From: Punica granatum
Taxonomy: Eukaryota > Streptophyta > Magnoliopsida > Myrtales > Lythraceae
DNA: 64,000 nt
Direction: 5' to 3'
Assembly: GCF_007655135.1 (NCBI RefSeq)
Contig: NC_045132.1
Location: forward strand, 24,794,354 to 24,858,353
In this document: positions 45,928 through 57,076 of the stretch, piece after piece
How the letters are laid out: each line of letters starts with the position of its first letter
Position numbering within the stretch: position 1 is the stretch's first letter
Position numbers and translations under genes: made by a program
The notes under the pieces: model-generated
Seen by the model: the letters and a program-made list of their open reading frames with translations, nothing else
What the model was told of the DNA's origin: nothing
Database searches by the model: none

Positions 45928-48111
45928 ATGAAACGCTGTTTCTCAACCGTCAGAACGCCGTTAAACGGCCAAACCTCTCTGCCGCTCCTCGATTCATGCA
46001 AATCCATTAACCATGTCTGGCAAGTCCATGCCCAGATGGTGGTGTCGAGCCACATCCTCAGCCCCGTCTCGGCAAACAAGCTGCTGAAGCTCCTCACTGA
46101 GTCCAGCTTCGGGTCCTTGAGCTATGCCCAGCAAGTGTTCGATCGAATTCCGGGCCGAAACCGCGATGTCTTCCTGTACAATACGATGATCAAAGCCCAT
46201 TCCTTGACGAACGGTTCGGCTAACAATGCTGTGTTGTTGTTCAGATCCATGCTGAGGAATTGCCCTTTCGGGCCGAATAGGTACACGTTCGTGTTCCTCT
46301 TCCGGGCGTGTGGGAACAGTCTGGGAGTTTGTGATGGGGAGCAAGTTCGGGCCCATGGGATTAAAGCTGGGTTGGAGGGTAATCTGTTTGTTACGAATGC
46401 ATTGATTGGGATGTATGCGGACTGGGGATTGGTGGATGAGGCCAGGCGGGTGTTTGATTGGAGTCTGAGTCGGGACATGTTCTCGTGGAATATAATGGCT
46501 AGCGGGTACGTCCGGTCAGGGAAGTTGGATGAAGCTAAGGAGTTCTTTGAGCAAATGCCGGAACGAGACGTCGTTTCGTGGAGCAGTGTGATTTCCGGTT
46601 ATGTTCAGGTGAGAGAAAACTCTGCCATAAACAACAGCATAATAGCTCTTAGCAACTGTTAGATATGCAAAATAATAATGTTCACAGGGTGAATAATGGT
46701 CCCCGTAAAGTGTAAGCTAGCGTTACATTAATTGAATCGAACTGAATGATGTAGGAGATTCCAAAGGTCTGAGATTATAGTGACAAAACTTGTGCTTCAG
46801 CATAAATTTTTATGAGTCACGAATACCATCTTAAATTACAAACTCAAACTGTAGCATGCTTCAACATTTAAATGTGGAAAAGTTTTTCTCTGATGTAACC
46901 TTTTGATGTCTCAGGCAGGTTGTTTCTTGGAGGCCCTGGACCTATTCCATGAGATGCTGCGGAGTGGGGCCAAACCTAATCAATTCACGCTGGTTAGCGC
47001 TCTTTCAGCCTGTGCCAACCTAGTGGCATTAGACCAGGGAAGATGGATCCATGTTTTCATTGGCAAGAATGAGATTAAGATGAACGAACGGCTCCTTGCT
47101 AGTCTGATTGACATGTATGCAAAATGTGCGGAGGTAGAATTTGCGTCCAAGGTTTTCTCCAGTGCACGTGGTCTGAGGGGGAAGGTATGGCCTTGGAATG
47201 CCATGATTGGTGGGTTTGCGATGCACGGGAAGTGTGAGGAAGCTATTGAAACATTCAAGCAGATGGAGGTTGAAAGGGTTTGTCCCAACAAAGTCACGTT
47301 TGTCTCATTGCTAAATGCTTGCAGCCATGGGAACATGGTCAATGAGGGGAGACGATATTTCAGAATGATGGAAAGTGCTTATGGCATCAAGCCGGAGATT
47401 GAGCATTATGGGTGTATGGTAGATTTACTTGGTCGGGCAGGGCTTTTAGACGAAGCTGAGGACATAATCTCAAGCTTGCAGATGACTCCTGATGCGGCGA
47501 TATGGGGTGCCTTGCTTGGAGCCTGTAGAATCCATAAAGATGTTGAGCGGGCAGAGAGGATCGGAAAAATCATTCAAGAATTGGACCCAAACCACATAGG
47601 TTGTCAAGTTTTGCTATCTAATGTGTACTCTGCTTCTGGGAGATGGAAGGAAGCTAGAACTTTAAGGGAGAAGGTCGAATCAATCGGGAGGACAAAAACA
47701 CCAGGTTGCAGCTCGATTGAGCTGAATGGTGCGTTCCATCAGTTCCTCGTGGGTGATCGTGCCCATCCTCAGACCAGGCAGATTTATTTGTTCTTGGACG
47801 AAATGGGAACAAAGTTGAAGACTGCAGGATATGTTCCTGAAGTCAGTGAAGTTTTGCTTGATATAGATGATGAGGAAGATAAGAAGACAGCTCTATCGAG
47901 ACACAGTGAGAAGCTGGCCATTGCTTTTGGAATAATGAATACCCCGCCAGGAGCTACAATTCGTATCGTGAAGAATTTGAGAGTTTGTGGAGATTGCCAT
48001 CAAGCCACAAAGTTCATATCCAAGGTTTATTCTCGAGAGATAATCGTCAGAGACAGGACCAGGTTTCATCATTTCAAGGATGGAGTCTGTTCATGTAAAG
48101 ATTATTGGTAG
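45928..48111 (+). CDS. PPR-DYW RNA-editing factor (copy B, intact)
   Basis: PLS-class pentatricopeptide protein with E, E+ and DYW domains. Such proteins bind one or a few sites in plastid or mitochondrial RNA and convert C to U. Exon 1 is 45928-46608 (227 codons) and exon 2 is 46915-48111, with a GT-AG intron 46609-46914 in phase 0, giving 625 residues. PPR helices run from about residue 30 to 460, with typical phrases such as NALIGMYAD, DVVSWSSVISGY and YGCMVDLLGRAG. The DYW domain holds the deaminase zinc ligands H557 and E559 (HSE) with C585 and C588 (CGDCH) and ends in Asp-Tyr-Trp. The start is the first ATG after an in-frame stop (45910). Target RNA and organelle cannot be read from sequence. 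An intron is unusual for this largely intronless family, and the pseudogene copy has it too. Confidence 0.93.
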
Positions 48112-49683
48112 GAAAGCAAATGGAATCGGGTGAACATCGATATGAATTGCCGGAATTCTTCAACCTTTGTAAGTCTAATGGCTCTGCTCCTCCAAAGTCC
48201 TTTCTGATTTAATTGCATGAATATCATGTCATAACTGACAGTTTTTGCAAGCAATTGGGATCATGTCAGTGGTTTGTAAACTCTCTCTAGCATGTCCCAT
48301 TCGGAGGATGCCTACCATTTCCAGAGCAGTGACTAGGTGACGTGAGGTCAACCATTTGCTACACATGAGAAGTCATTCGTGTTCCAAGAGCATGAGTGTT
48401 GTCTTCATATCAATCTTCACTCCGCTGATCTGCTCAATAAAATTTTGTAACCATTCACACGACTCTGCAGGTGAATTCTTCTTGGTTGTATTTGTCTCTT
48501 TTATTTAGATTGCTATGGCTAATATCCTGAAGACAAGGATATTGCCTAAATATGTGATGGTTGTTGATTACCAGAGTTAAGAAGTCTGCATTGCTGTAGC
48601 TGATGATGATGATTCATTGCTGCGTATATAGGATATGCGCGAGTGCTTCATTCACTGGATTGTGAATTTCAGGGTGGCCGCCTTTCTCTGCCACACTGTG
48701 TTGACGGGGATGGTCTCACTCAGGTCATCCAGGATGTTATGATCAGAGACACATGAGAGAGCAGATTCACATGTAAGGGACTGGACACAGACCAAGATCA
48801 GCCTGCATTCTCACCCTCATGAGCCGCCGAAGCCTGCCATGGGTAGTAGCAAGGAGTTGCGCCGTTGGTGGAGATAACCTAACCAGGCCCAGTGATGAGG
48901 CATGCATAGCTTATAGTCGTGACAAGACGTGATCTTGTAGCAGAAATAGTGAGGAAGATATCACAAAGATTACAAAAGGATATTCCCCTTGATGAATTCC
49001 GTAATTAGTATTTACTAAAGTACTAGATATTGATATCGCCAGAGAAGTGGTATGCAGGGATGATCATGTTGCTTTCGACTTCTATGCGCGTTAATCTCGA
49101 CCATGAAATTGTTAAGAGCATGTTTCAGTTTGTGAATGGAGGAAATGGATTACTTACTCCCGAGAAGTGGTAAGTGGTGGAATGACGTTCGAACCTGAGC
49201 TGCGTACTAACCAATTAGGTCGATGGTAACATACATCAAAGTTGTAGCGCATTCTGACGCTGATCAAGCAGCCAAAAGAACTTGTTCTACGAGTGAAGAA
49301 GATAACACTTCAAACCAATACAACTTAACAGAGGTTCAGCATTCCTGTTGCGGCCGTCCAGGGAGCCCTTCATTGGGCTTACAAAATCCACGAAGATGTC
49401 GAGTTGCCCAAGGTCCCGGGTAGTGAAATACAAAATCCAAACTGACCCGAATCCCATATGCTGTCAAGTTCTGGTTGCGTAGAGGGTTGCTTTGGTAAAA
49501 ACATAAAAAGAACCGGGGTAAACTTATAATTTTGCTGATGTTTGGGGGTCAGAAAATCACAGTTGTAAGTGTGTTCCGCAATTTTGCACGAGCAGAGGAC
49601 GGATCCCAATCAACGGAAAGCTCAACCCTCTGTAATAAGAAGTTTCCGAGTCTGAGCTCTCGAGATCCCAACATCCAACTGCC
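48112..49683. other. PPR-B 3' flank and intergenic gap
   Basis: 48112-49043 is the PPR 3' flank, aligned with 32105-33006 of unit A, and ends the duplication. 49044-49683 is single-copy in this window and contains the promoter and leader side of the oxidoreductase gene. No TATA is obvious and no other gene is seen. Confidence 0.65.
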
Positions 49684-52600
49684 ATGGCGGAGAAGAGAAC
49701 TCAGATCGCCATCCTCGGAGCCGGCATCTTCGTCCGTTCTCAGTACATCCCCAGGCTCTCCGAGATCTCCGATCTCGTCCTCGTCAAGGCCATCTGGAGC
49801 CGCACCGAGGTACTCGCTCACTCGCCTCCCTCTGTTGTGCTCTCTCTCCGTCTTCCCTCCCGATTTCAGTCAACATTCATCCATACAATCCTTCGCGAGT
49901 GGAGAAGTGGAATCACTAATCACATAGTAACGGAATTTTAGCTAGCTGCATTGAGAAGTTGAATCACTAATCACATAGTAACGGAATCCACATTGCTTCA
50001 GTGGCTCTCGACATAGCCAAACTGAATGAAATTCGCACGTAGTAGAACCCGATGAATGTATTTGCCTAGTAGGTTGCTATGATTATTGTTGATGTGTCTG
50101 CTCAATCGGCACCGATCGATGTAAATTATCATGACATGGTAAGACAGACATGTGGTCCTGTATTTACAGACTAGATGCTCTTTTGTGTGGTAGGAGTCAG
50201 CGAGAGGAGCAGTTGACATTGCCAGAAAGCACTTTCCGGAAGTGGAGTGCAAGTGGGGGGACGAGGGTCTTGAAGAGATTATAAGAGATGAATCAATCCC
50301 TGCTGTTGCTGTAGTCTTGGCTGGACAGACTCAGGTGGCTGATCTTCCATTTAGATCACCACTATATGCATTGAATTTTATCGTGGATGCTTACTTGCAC
50401 GCATACGAATTGTGCAGGTTGATATGTCACTGAGGCTGCTAAAAGCGGGAAAGCATGTTCTTCAAGGTGATAACATGTAAAACCCACTATTTTGGTGGGC
50501 TCATAGGACTAGGCAGAGAATCCCCAATAGGTTTCTCGGTTATTTTATCATTTCTTATTCAAATATAGGAGGCTCCTGGTAGATGAAATGTGGAGAAAGC
50601 TAGTTCTGCAGTGTTGGTGGTTCAAACTCAAACACTGGTGCAGCAGCCTCATGGCCAGGACATGATTGATAGACATAAGTGCAGTTACTGGGATAACATT
50701 ATTTACATTTTACCTTTGCAATTTATGTCGATTGATACTAAAGTTCTTTTTGTTTGGACATGTCATGTCTGCTCCTGGCTGATTTTGATGGATATGCAGA
50801 AAAACCCGCGGCAGCTTGTGAGTTCTTCAGTTTTAACCGAATTCCTTCATTTTCATAGTTAGATTCTTGCACTCACGCATTCATCACTTGGCTGCTTTTC
50901 TATAGCCAGGAAATGTTTTCTAGAGACAGGCCTTTTTAGCACACTGCTGAATATAGGTTCATCTCTGCAGCTACTACTGAGATAGAAATGGCTCTGGCAA
51001 GCTACAATTCTATTTTGGCAAACTCGCCTGGTCAACCAATTTGGGCTTTGGCAGAGAATTATCGTTTTGAACCTGCATTTGTTGAGGTACCACTTTGTAT
51101 ATTTCGGCTGTTCTTGCTTGGGGAATTCTTTTCAATCCGATTTTTGGTAAGGATTTTCTTGCATCATTCTTATGATTGCTTTGGCAGGGCAAAAGTTTAT
51201 TGGCTGAAATTGGAGACATGATGACTGTCCAAGTAATTGTTGAAGGATCAATGAACAGTTCCAACCCATACTTCTCTAGCTCATGGAGGCGCAATTTTAG
51301 TGTACATTAACATGTTTACTTTTCTAAGATTCGAGGCATGGTCAATCAAACTTTAATTCTGTAACTAAAATAGATTGCATGACTCTTGCTGAGCATCCAA
51401 TAATATTCTCTTAAACCCATCTCTCAGCATCTTTGTGTTGACAAGCCTCTTCCTTGTGGCAGGGCGGTTTCATACTTGACATGGGAGTGCATTTTATTGC
51501 TGGGTTGAGGATGGTAAGCTCTTGCTTCCAATATTATTTCATTAAATATTGCTCTGCAACTTATTTTTGCTTCAAACTGCCAGTTATTATGAAGATCACT
51601 TTGAGCTAAGGATCTCCTGAGTCCTTATTACTCATCATTGTTCTTGGTAGAAAGCAAAGTGGAATCTGTACATCAATATTCAACCAGTTAGCTGCTAGGG
51701 CGATATCCTAATCTGTATAAACTATTTGATGCATATAAACATAGGATCAAACCCATGCATTCTCAATTTGGAGAATGATAGCAGGAACTGAAGTTGTCTT
51801 CCTCCTCTTATTGAGCAGCTCGTTGGATGTGAGATCACCTCTGTGTCCGCTACAACCTCTCATGTGGACTTGAATTTACCTCCACCAGATATCATATCCT
51901 CTGCCTTGTAAGTCTCTTCTTCACGGGCTTCCTTCCTCGCAGGAAAATGACCTCTCAGATAGATTGGAAGTAATGTGACTGCAAATTTTCCTGCAGTCAA
52001 CTGGAAAATGGATGTCCCGGAGTTTTTGTAATGGTGGTATCTTCCCAGTCGCCCAAGGCATGTTCCAGTTTGACAGGATAGATCTTTCCTCATTGTCGTT
52101 GCCTACTTTTTATATACTCTAACTCATGCGTGAATGATCCTTAGATATTCTGGCGGGTCGTTGGGTTGAAGGGAACTGTGCAGGTTGATCGTGGGACCCA
52201 AGACGGGAGACATGGTTATGTGGTATTGTGAAAACCTCCCGTCCTCCTGACAAGCACTATTTCGCACAAGCTCTGAGAAGTTTTATGTTCTTTAAACTGG
52301 GTATTCTTTCTGTTTATGGTTCCAATCACAGGTTTCCTTCTATGGCGCCGATGGTCAGTGCAAGAGCACCTTCTATCCTTTCAGCGGAGTGACTGAAGAA
52401 CTAAAAGCCTTTCTACATGATGTATCGACAGTGACGGTCAAGGTGGTAATGACACAGATGACTTGAGCCATTGTTTATTACTTCCATAGATATTTTCATC
52501 AGATATGCGTGAAAATTGGAGCGAGCTCTTTTTTATGGCAGAAGCATTCGTACTAGTACAAGCACTTTGATCTAATTTTGCCATTCATCTCCATATTTTT

Positions 52601-52738
52601 TATATTCAGAAGGAGAGTGGATATAAAGCCGAGCCACGCTGCTCATTTGTTGAAGGAGCTCGGGATGTTGCTGTGCTGCTCGCAATGCTCGACTCAGGAA
52701 ATAAACGCGGAGAATTAGTCCCTGTGACCAAATACTAG
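49684..52738 (+). CDS. GFO/IDH/MocA-family oxidoreductase
   Basis: NAD(P)-dependent oxidoreductase of the glucose-fructose oxidoreductase/inositol dehydrogenase family; the substrate is not known for the plant members. Twelve exons: 49684-49809, 50194-50334, 50418-50466, 50800-50817, 50971-51086, 51188-51301, 51463-51513, 51819-51907, 51997-52057, 52145-52222, 52332-52442, 52610-52738. Phases agree and give 360 residues, matching the usual 360-370 of plant homologues. The Rossmann motif ILGAGIF is at residues 9-15, the conserved catalytic EKP motif near residue 106 (split by a splice site), and the C-terminal domain holds GGFILDMGVHFI. No transit peptide is visible, so it is probably cytosolic. 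Exon 4 is an 18-base micro-exon, and the intron after exon 9 starts with GC. The start codon has a good context (GCCATGGC). Confidence 0.9.
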
Positions 52739-53055
52739 CTTCATCCGGACCCTTTGCAGGTGGTGGGCAAGGGAATGTACCATTACTTCACATTTTTTCA
52801 AGTTCTTAATCATCCACATTGCGACAAGTCGCTTCGGTTCTCGATTTGAACCTGTAATTTCTCTGAAATGCACGTATATCGCGCATAAACTTGGAAGCAT
52901 GAAAGAACTGTAATTTTAAGATTTCAACTTTCATTCGAGAAAACTCTCGTCACACAAGGCAATAAATTTTTCATTCTGGATAATGTCTCTCTCGCCTTGA
53001 AATATTTCGACATAATCCGAGATTCCGAGGATGAACTAACTTAAAAAAAAAAAAA

Positions 53056-53676
53056 GGGAAAATGTCAAATTTGGTCCTTAATCTTTAACCATTTTTCTAT
53101 CTTAGTCCTAAACTTTTTCTTTGGCTGGATTTTGTCCGCAATCTTTTTCGCGCGGTATGAGTTAAGTCATTCCATCCAAAATTCCGTCCATTTTCCCCGA
53201 CATATATATTCGTCAAATGAGAGTGCGCCACTTGCGGAACAGATCACTGTAATTCTAAACCGGTTGTTATAGAGCAAATCCGATTCTTTTTTTAATCCTA
53301 TCCGTAAACCGGACTAAGATATTTCCGGTTCTTTTAGGATTCTAGCCATCGCTTCTCTTTCATCGTCTCACGCACCGATAGATGGTTGGAATCCTAAAAG
53401 AATCGAAAAATATCTTAGTCTGGTTTACGGGTCTAATTAAAAAAAGAATGGGATTTGCTCTATAACAATCGGTTTAGAGTAACTGTGATCTGTTGCGTAC
53501 GTAACACACTCTCATTTGACGAATATACATGTTATGGAAAATGGACAGAATTTTGGACGGAAGGACTGAACTCATATCGCGCGGAAAAGATTGAGGACGA
53601 AATCCAGCCAAAGAAAAGGTTTGGGATTAAGATGGAAAAAGAGCTAAAGGTTGAGGGCCAAATTTGGCCTTTTCCC
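53056..53676. mobile_element. 621-bp foldback (MULE-like) element
   Basis: Two arms of about 300 bp are inverted copies of each other around a centre near 53360: GGGAAAATGTCAAATTTGG at the left matches the complement of CCAAATTTGGCCTTTTCCC at the right, and TTTTCGCGCGGTATGAGTT pairs with its partner near 53570. Both flanks are A runs of at least nine, compatible with a 9-bp duplication. The ends resemble the GGGWAAATTAC MITEs. If transcribed it would form a very long hairpin. ORFs inside it are artefacts. Confidence 0.85.
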
Positions 53677-54849
53677 AAAAAAAAAGAAAGGACATAATCC
53701 GATGACGATGGATGCCAAGGAATCAAGATCCAGTCTTGCCATCGCCAGCACTGGCTTCTCGCCTCGCCGCCGGAGATCCAGGCTAGCGGTGGCGTCTTGA
53801 GCCCACCGGTAGGCTCGCGAGCCTCTAACCCAGGCTCCTCAGCCACTCATTCAGGGCTCGCCCAACTTCGGAGAGTCCTGCCCAGAAGGCAAGCTCTCTA
53901 TTTGTTCTTTTTAAGATCTTTGTATCCTATATCATCATACTAATTATTAACTATTTAAATAAAATGAATAAGCATCATTTTAACCTAAAAAAAAATAGTA
54001 TGAATAATAATTAAAGATGTAATGGAAAATGATCAGACACCACACACATCAATCGGACTCATGCATTGTTATTGCACGACTTTATGCTATTGAAAGCGCG
54101 AGAAAGATTCATTTTCTACGTGTTCTCATCCCCATCAGAAATGATGGTTTTCCTCTAATCGCGGGGTGCTCATGTCATGTAATTTTACTATTTCGATGGA
54201 ATTAATTTTGCTGAATTATGCAGCAGCAGCTGCTCTCTCTCTCTCTCACATTGCCACATGAATCTCTTCCATGAATCTCGATAGTTGAACTTCACCCTCT
54301 CTCTCGATCGGGCTGGGCTGGGCTGTAATCGGCACGAATTAATTCTGTCTTGCACGTGTCTGAGTTTTTCGTACAGGCAGATTATTATGGCACAAATCAT
54401 GTCGTAATGATGGAATCGACATCTGAATCATGTTTAGGTTTGGCTACTCGATGTCATTGCGCATGCAAACCCTTTCATATGAACACGGAAAATTAGGTCC
54501 TTGTTATTTTTAAGGAGTAAAGTCAGTAAACTTGAGCAGTCAATCTATGGTTTATAGCAGTCGAAGCAAATCATTCTTAGCTTAGAACCTGTCTTTTTCT
54601 TTTTCTTTTTCCTTTTCTTGTCATACTCCGTCACAAAGCAAAACAGCTAGAAGGTTTCTTGGTTTAGATGATCAGTTTGTGAAAATTATAATAATAATAA
54701 TTATTATTATTATTATTATTACAAACTTTATAACCATTCTCTGACTGTTGATTTGCATCGCGAGGTCTTGATTGTATGTGATATATAGATATTTCTCTTT
54801 TATTTATTTATTTATTTATCTTTTTTTAACGAGCGAGGTTCTCGTCAAA
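53677..54849. other. Intergenic region with simple repeats
   Basis: A short GC-rich patch (53720-53890) of unknown origin is followed by AT-rich DNA, a CT microsatellite (about 54232-54247), an (ATA/ATT)n palindromic run (about 54690-54720) and a (TTTA)n run (about 54798-54818). No gene seen. Confidence 0.65.
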
Positions 54850-55090
54850 CACCTAAGCAGGAGCTCAACCAGAACAACTTTTGGGATTCAGCCACCTCGA
54901 CGGACCTGGAGGTCCAGGAGAAGATGTCCTTGTTGGAGTGGCTTGCAAATGAGTATAAGAGGTTCGGGTGCAGGCTCAAGATTGTGACAAACAAATCAAT
55001 TGAAGGATGGCATGTTTTGCATATGGTTCGGTGGTGTTGGGGGTATCCTCCGCAACCAACCCATCAGACGATGATTCTGAACAGCAATCA
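54850..55090 (+). pseudogene. 3' fragment of eRF1 (peptide chain release factor subunit 1)
   Basis: One plus frame reads DSATSTDLEVQEKMSLLEW, then NEYKRFGC and VTNKS-EG. This is the C-terminal domain of plant eRF1, which recognises stop codons and binds eRF3. After that the frame shifts: the expected GFGGIGGILR appears in another frame near 55025-55055 (FGGVGGILR), and the acidic tail is lost. No upstream eRF1 domains (NIKS or GGQ motifs) exist nearby, and no introns interrupt it. I read it as a truncated, probably retro-copied, fragment without function. Confidence 0.85.
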
Positions 55091-56960
55091 ATACAAACTT
55101 CCCCAGGTTGTTGGAATCGGTGAATCTGCATCATGGAACGGGACCGATATGGTACGTCTTGTTTAGCATAGAACTTTTAGTTATGCTTCAAGAATTGAGC
55201 TTGTCAAAAAACTGATTGGTTTTACGGTAGAGGGGATGTACCATTTTTCGTGCAGTTTCCACCTACTTAATGGTCCGAAATCACATTGAATGAGTTGCTT
55301 ATTCAGCTCTCGATCTAGAACTGCACTTTCTCTCGAATGTAGCATCGCAAGTGGACTTTGAACGACCAGACAGATTGACTTCCAATAGCGGTCGATGATG
55401 TGTGCGTGCAGGGAAGTTAAACTATGAGGTTGCAAATGATTAATGTTACAGGTAAGTCCCTATCAATTAGAATCAGTGAAGCATTTGGAACGGAACCTTC
55501 AGATTGTCTAAGAACTGAACGAGTCTCTATTCGACCAAACTAACGAGGTCGACGGACGCCCGGTCTTAGGATGAAATTAAAGCACGACATAACAAATATT
55601 TTAGACGAACACTTCCGAGAAGCTTCACTAGCTGGTGAACAGGTAAAAGGAAATAAAAGGGACTTATTAAATTGGTGCTAAATTGGAAACACTTTTTATG
55701 AACGTGATTGGTTTTAGGTGATGTAGCACTTGTGATAGGGAAAGTTTTTATCTTTAACAGACCAGTTTCCCTTAAATCTAGGTTAATCAGATCAGTTATA
55801 CTTTCGAATATCAGGTGGTGCATACCGAAATAACATGAATTTATATAGTTAAATGAATTAAAAATTTATTTAAAAAAATCAAATTTTATAAAGAAATAAA
55901 TAAATAAAAGAGGAGAGTGAGTCCCCACGGGGGGAGAAACTCATCCTACTCGCCACTGAAGAGGAGGGGGAGCAAGAGATTTAGTTTATTTAAGGATTAA
56001 GGATTAAGGATACTACATGGAGGAAAAAGAAAAATATATATTGTTTTTTGCACCACTTATGCAAGATGCAATCGCGAGAAAGATTCTATTCTTCCAGCTA
56101 ATTTTTGCATACTAGCTAATTCAACTTTGAACTCGATCGACTCATTAAGAAATAAAATTATCTTGGTCATATATTGTTTTCATTCACAGACTCGAACAGA
56201 AAATTTTGCTTAAGATTGATCAGATCTTGAACCACCTACACCAATTCATGTTCATCCATCTTCCTCTTTTTGCATATCATTTTCAACCGATAGGTGCTTA
56301 CGTGATACTTCTATAAAATTACATTTGCTAATTTATCAGGCAACTGCCTTAACCTCGTATCATAGTATAACTAACACGGAAAAATGGAGACGACTCTTTG
56401 GGTTATCTTTACATAATTTATCCTAAATATTACTAATTAGTATATATCCTCTTCTCTAACACGGAAAAATGAAGACGACTCTTTGGGTTATCTTTACATA
56501 AATTTTTTGTAGATCTTGACCGGAGGATATGCCCAAAATATACTCTTTTTTTTTGGGTTACAATTACAAAAGAAGGTCCATATATAAGCATGGTATATGA
56601 AATACTTATTTGGAAGGCTTTCGTCGAAGGAACGGAAGTTTCCTATATATGGCAGCGCCGCGAGAAGATACTGGTTTTTTTTTTTAATTAATAGATGATA
56701 CTGGCAATTGGATCAGATCAACCCTTTATATGAGGTCTTGTGCTTGTATGTATCCACTTGACTTCACAAACATGTGACAGATAACAAAAGGAAAATAATA
56801 ATAATAATAATAATAATAAATGTTAGTGTCAAAATATGTACGGGACCAAAAGTGAGCCTGCGAACAATTCTATGGAAATTCTAATTTATTTGTCTCCAGT
56901 TGCGTATTTCTTGGGCTGAAATTAATAATTCGTATTATTTATTTATTTATCATTTTCCTT
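55091..56960. other. Gene-free intergenic stretch
   Basis: AT-rich DNA with no supported gene. It holds a direct repeat of about 45 bp (AACACGGAAAAATG-AGACG units near 56373 and 56459) and an (ATA)n run at about 56790-56818. Confidence 0.65.
56373..56503. repeat. Direct repeat, 45-bp units 86 bp apart
   Basis: Both units read CTAACACGGAAAAATG, then AGACGACTCTTTGGG, then TTATCTTTACATAA. One substitution separates them over this length. Confidence 0.8.
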
Positions 56961-56962
56961 AC

Positions 56963-57076
56963 TATAAATAGGCAATGTATGTGAGTGTTCTTCTCCACAT
57001 CACTACTGCCTCGATTAATATTCATCTTGCTGCAGCTGTTTTCTTTTGGTCTTTCTCAAGAGCAAAGTCCCTGCAG
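56963..57076 (+). promoter_or_regulatory. Candidate TATA box and 5' leader exon for the FAD/FAAL gene
   Basis: TATAAATA (56963-56970) is followed about 30 bp later by a pyrimidine-rich stretch (CTTCTCCACATCACTACTGCC, from about 56991) suited to a start site, and then by a strong splice donor CTGCAG/GTATGT at 57076/57077. The next convincing acceptor into coding sequence on this strand is TTACAG at 60495-60500, just before the FAD/FAAL start. A first non-coding exon with a 3.4-kb leader intron is therefore plausible but unproven. Confidence 0.4.

Larger units (their letters stand above)
33326..49043. repeat. Tandem segmental duplication, unit B
   Basis: Contains the array, LOX-B and PPR-B in the same order as unit A. 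B-only insertions are the LINE ends (33628-34081, 39930-40107), a family 3 SINE (43398-43556), the composite hAT-like element (43817-45338) and a Tourist-like MITE (45365-45661). The right edge is the shared GATATCGCCAGA ending at 49043. Confidence 0.88.

Noticed and set aside
53455..53846. ORFs of 80 and 104 codons near the foldback
   Set aside because: They read through the foldback arms and a GC-rich patch with no protein resemblance.
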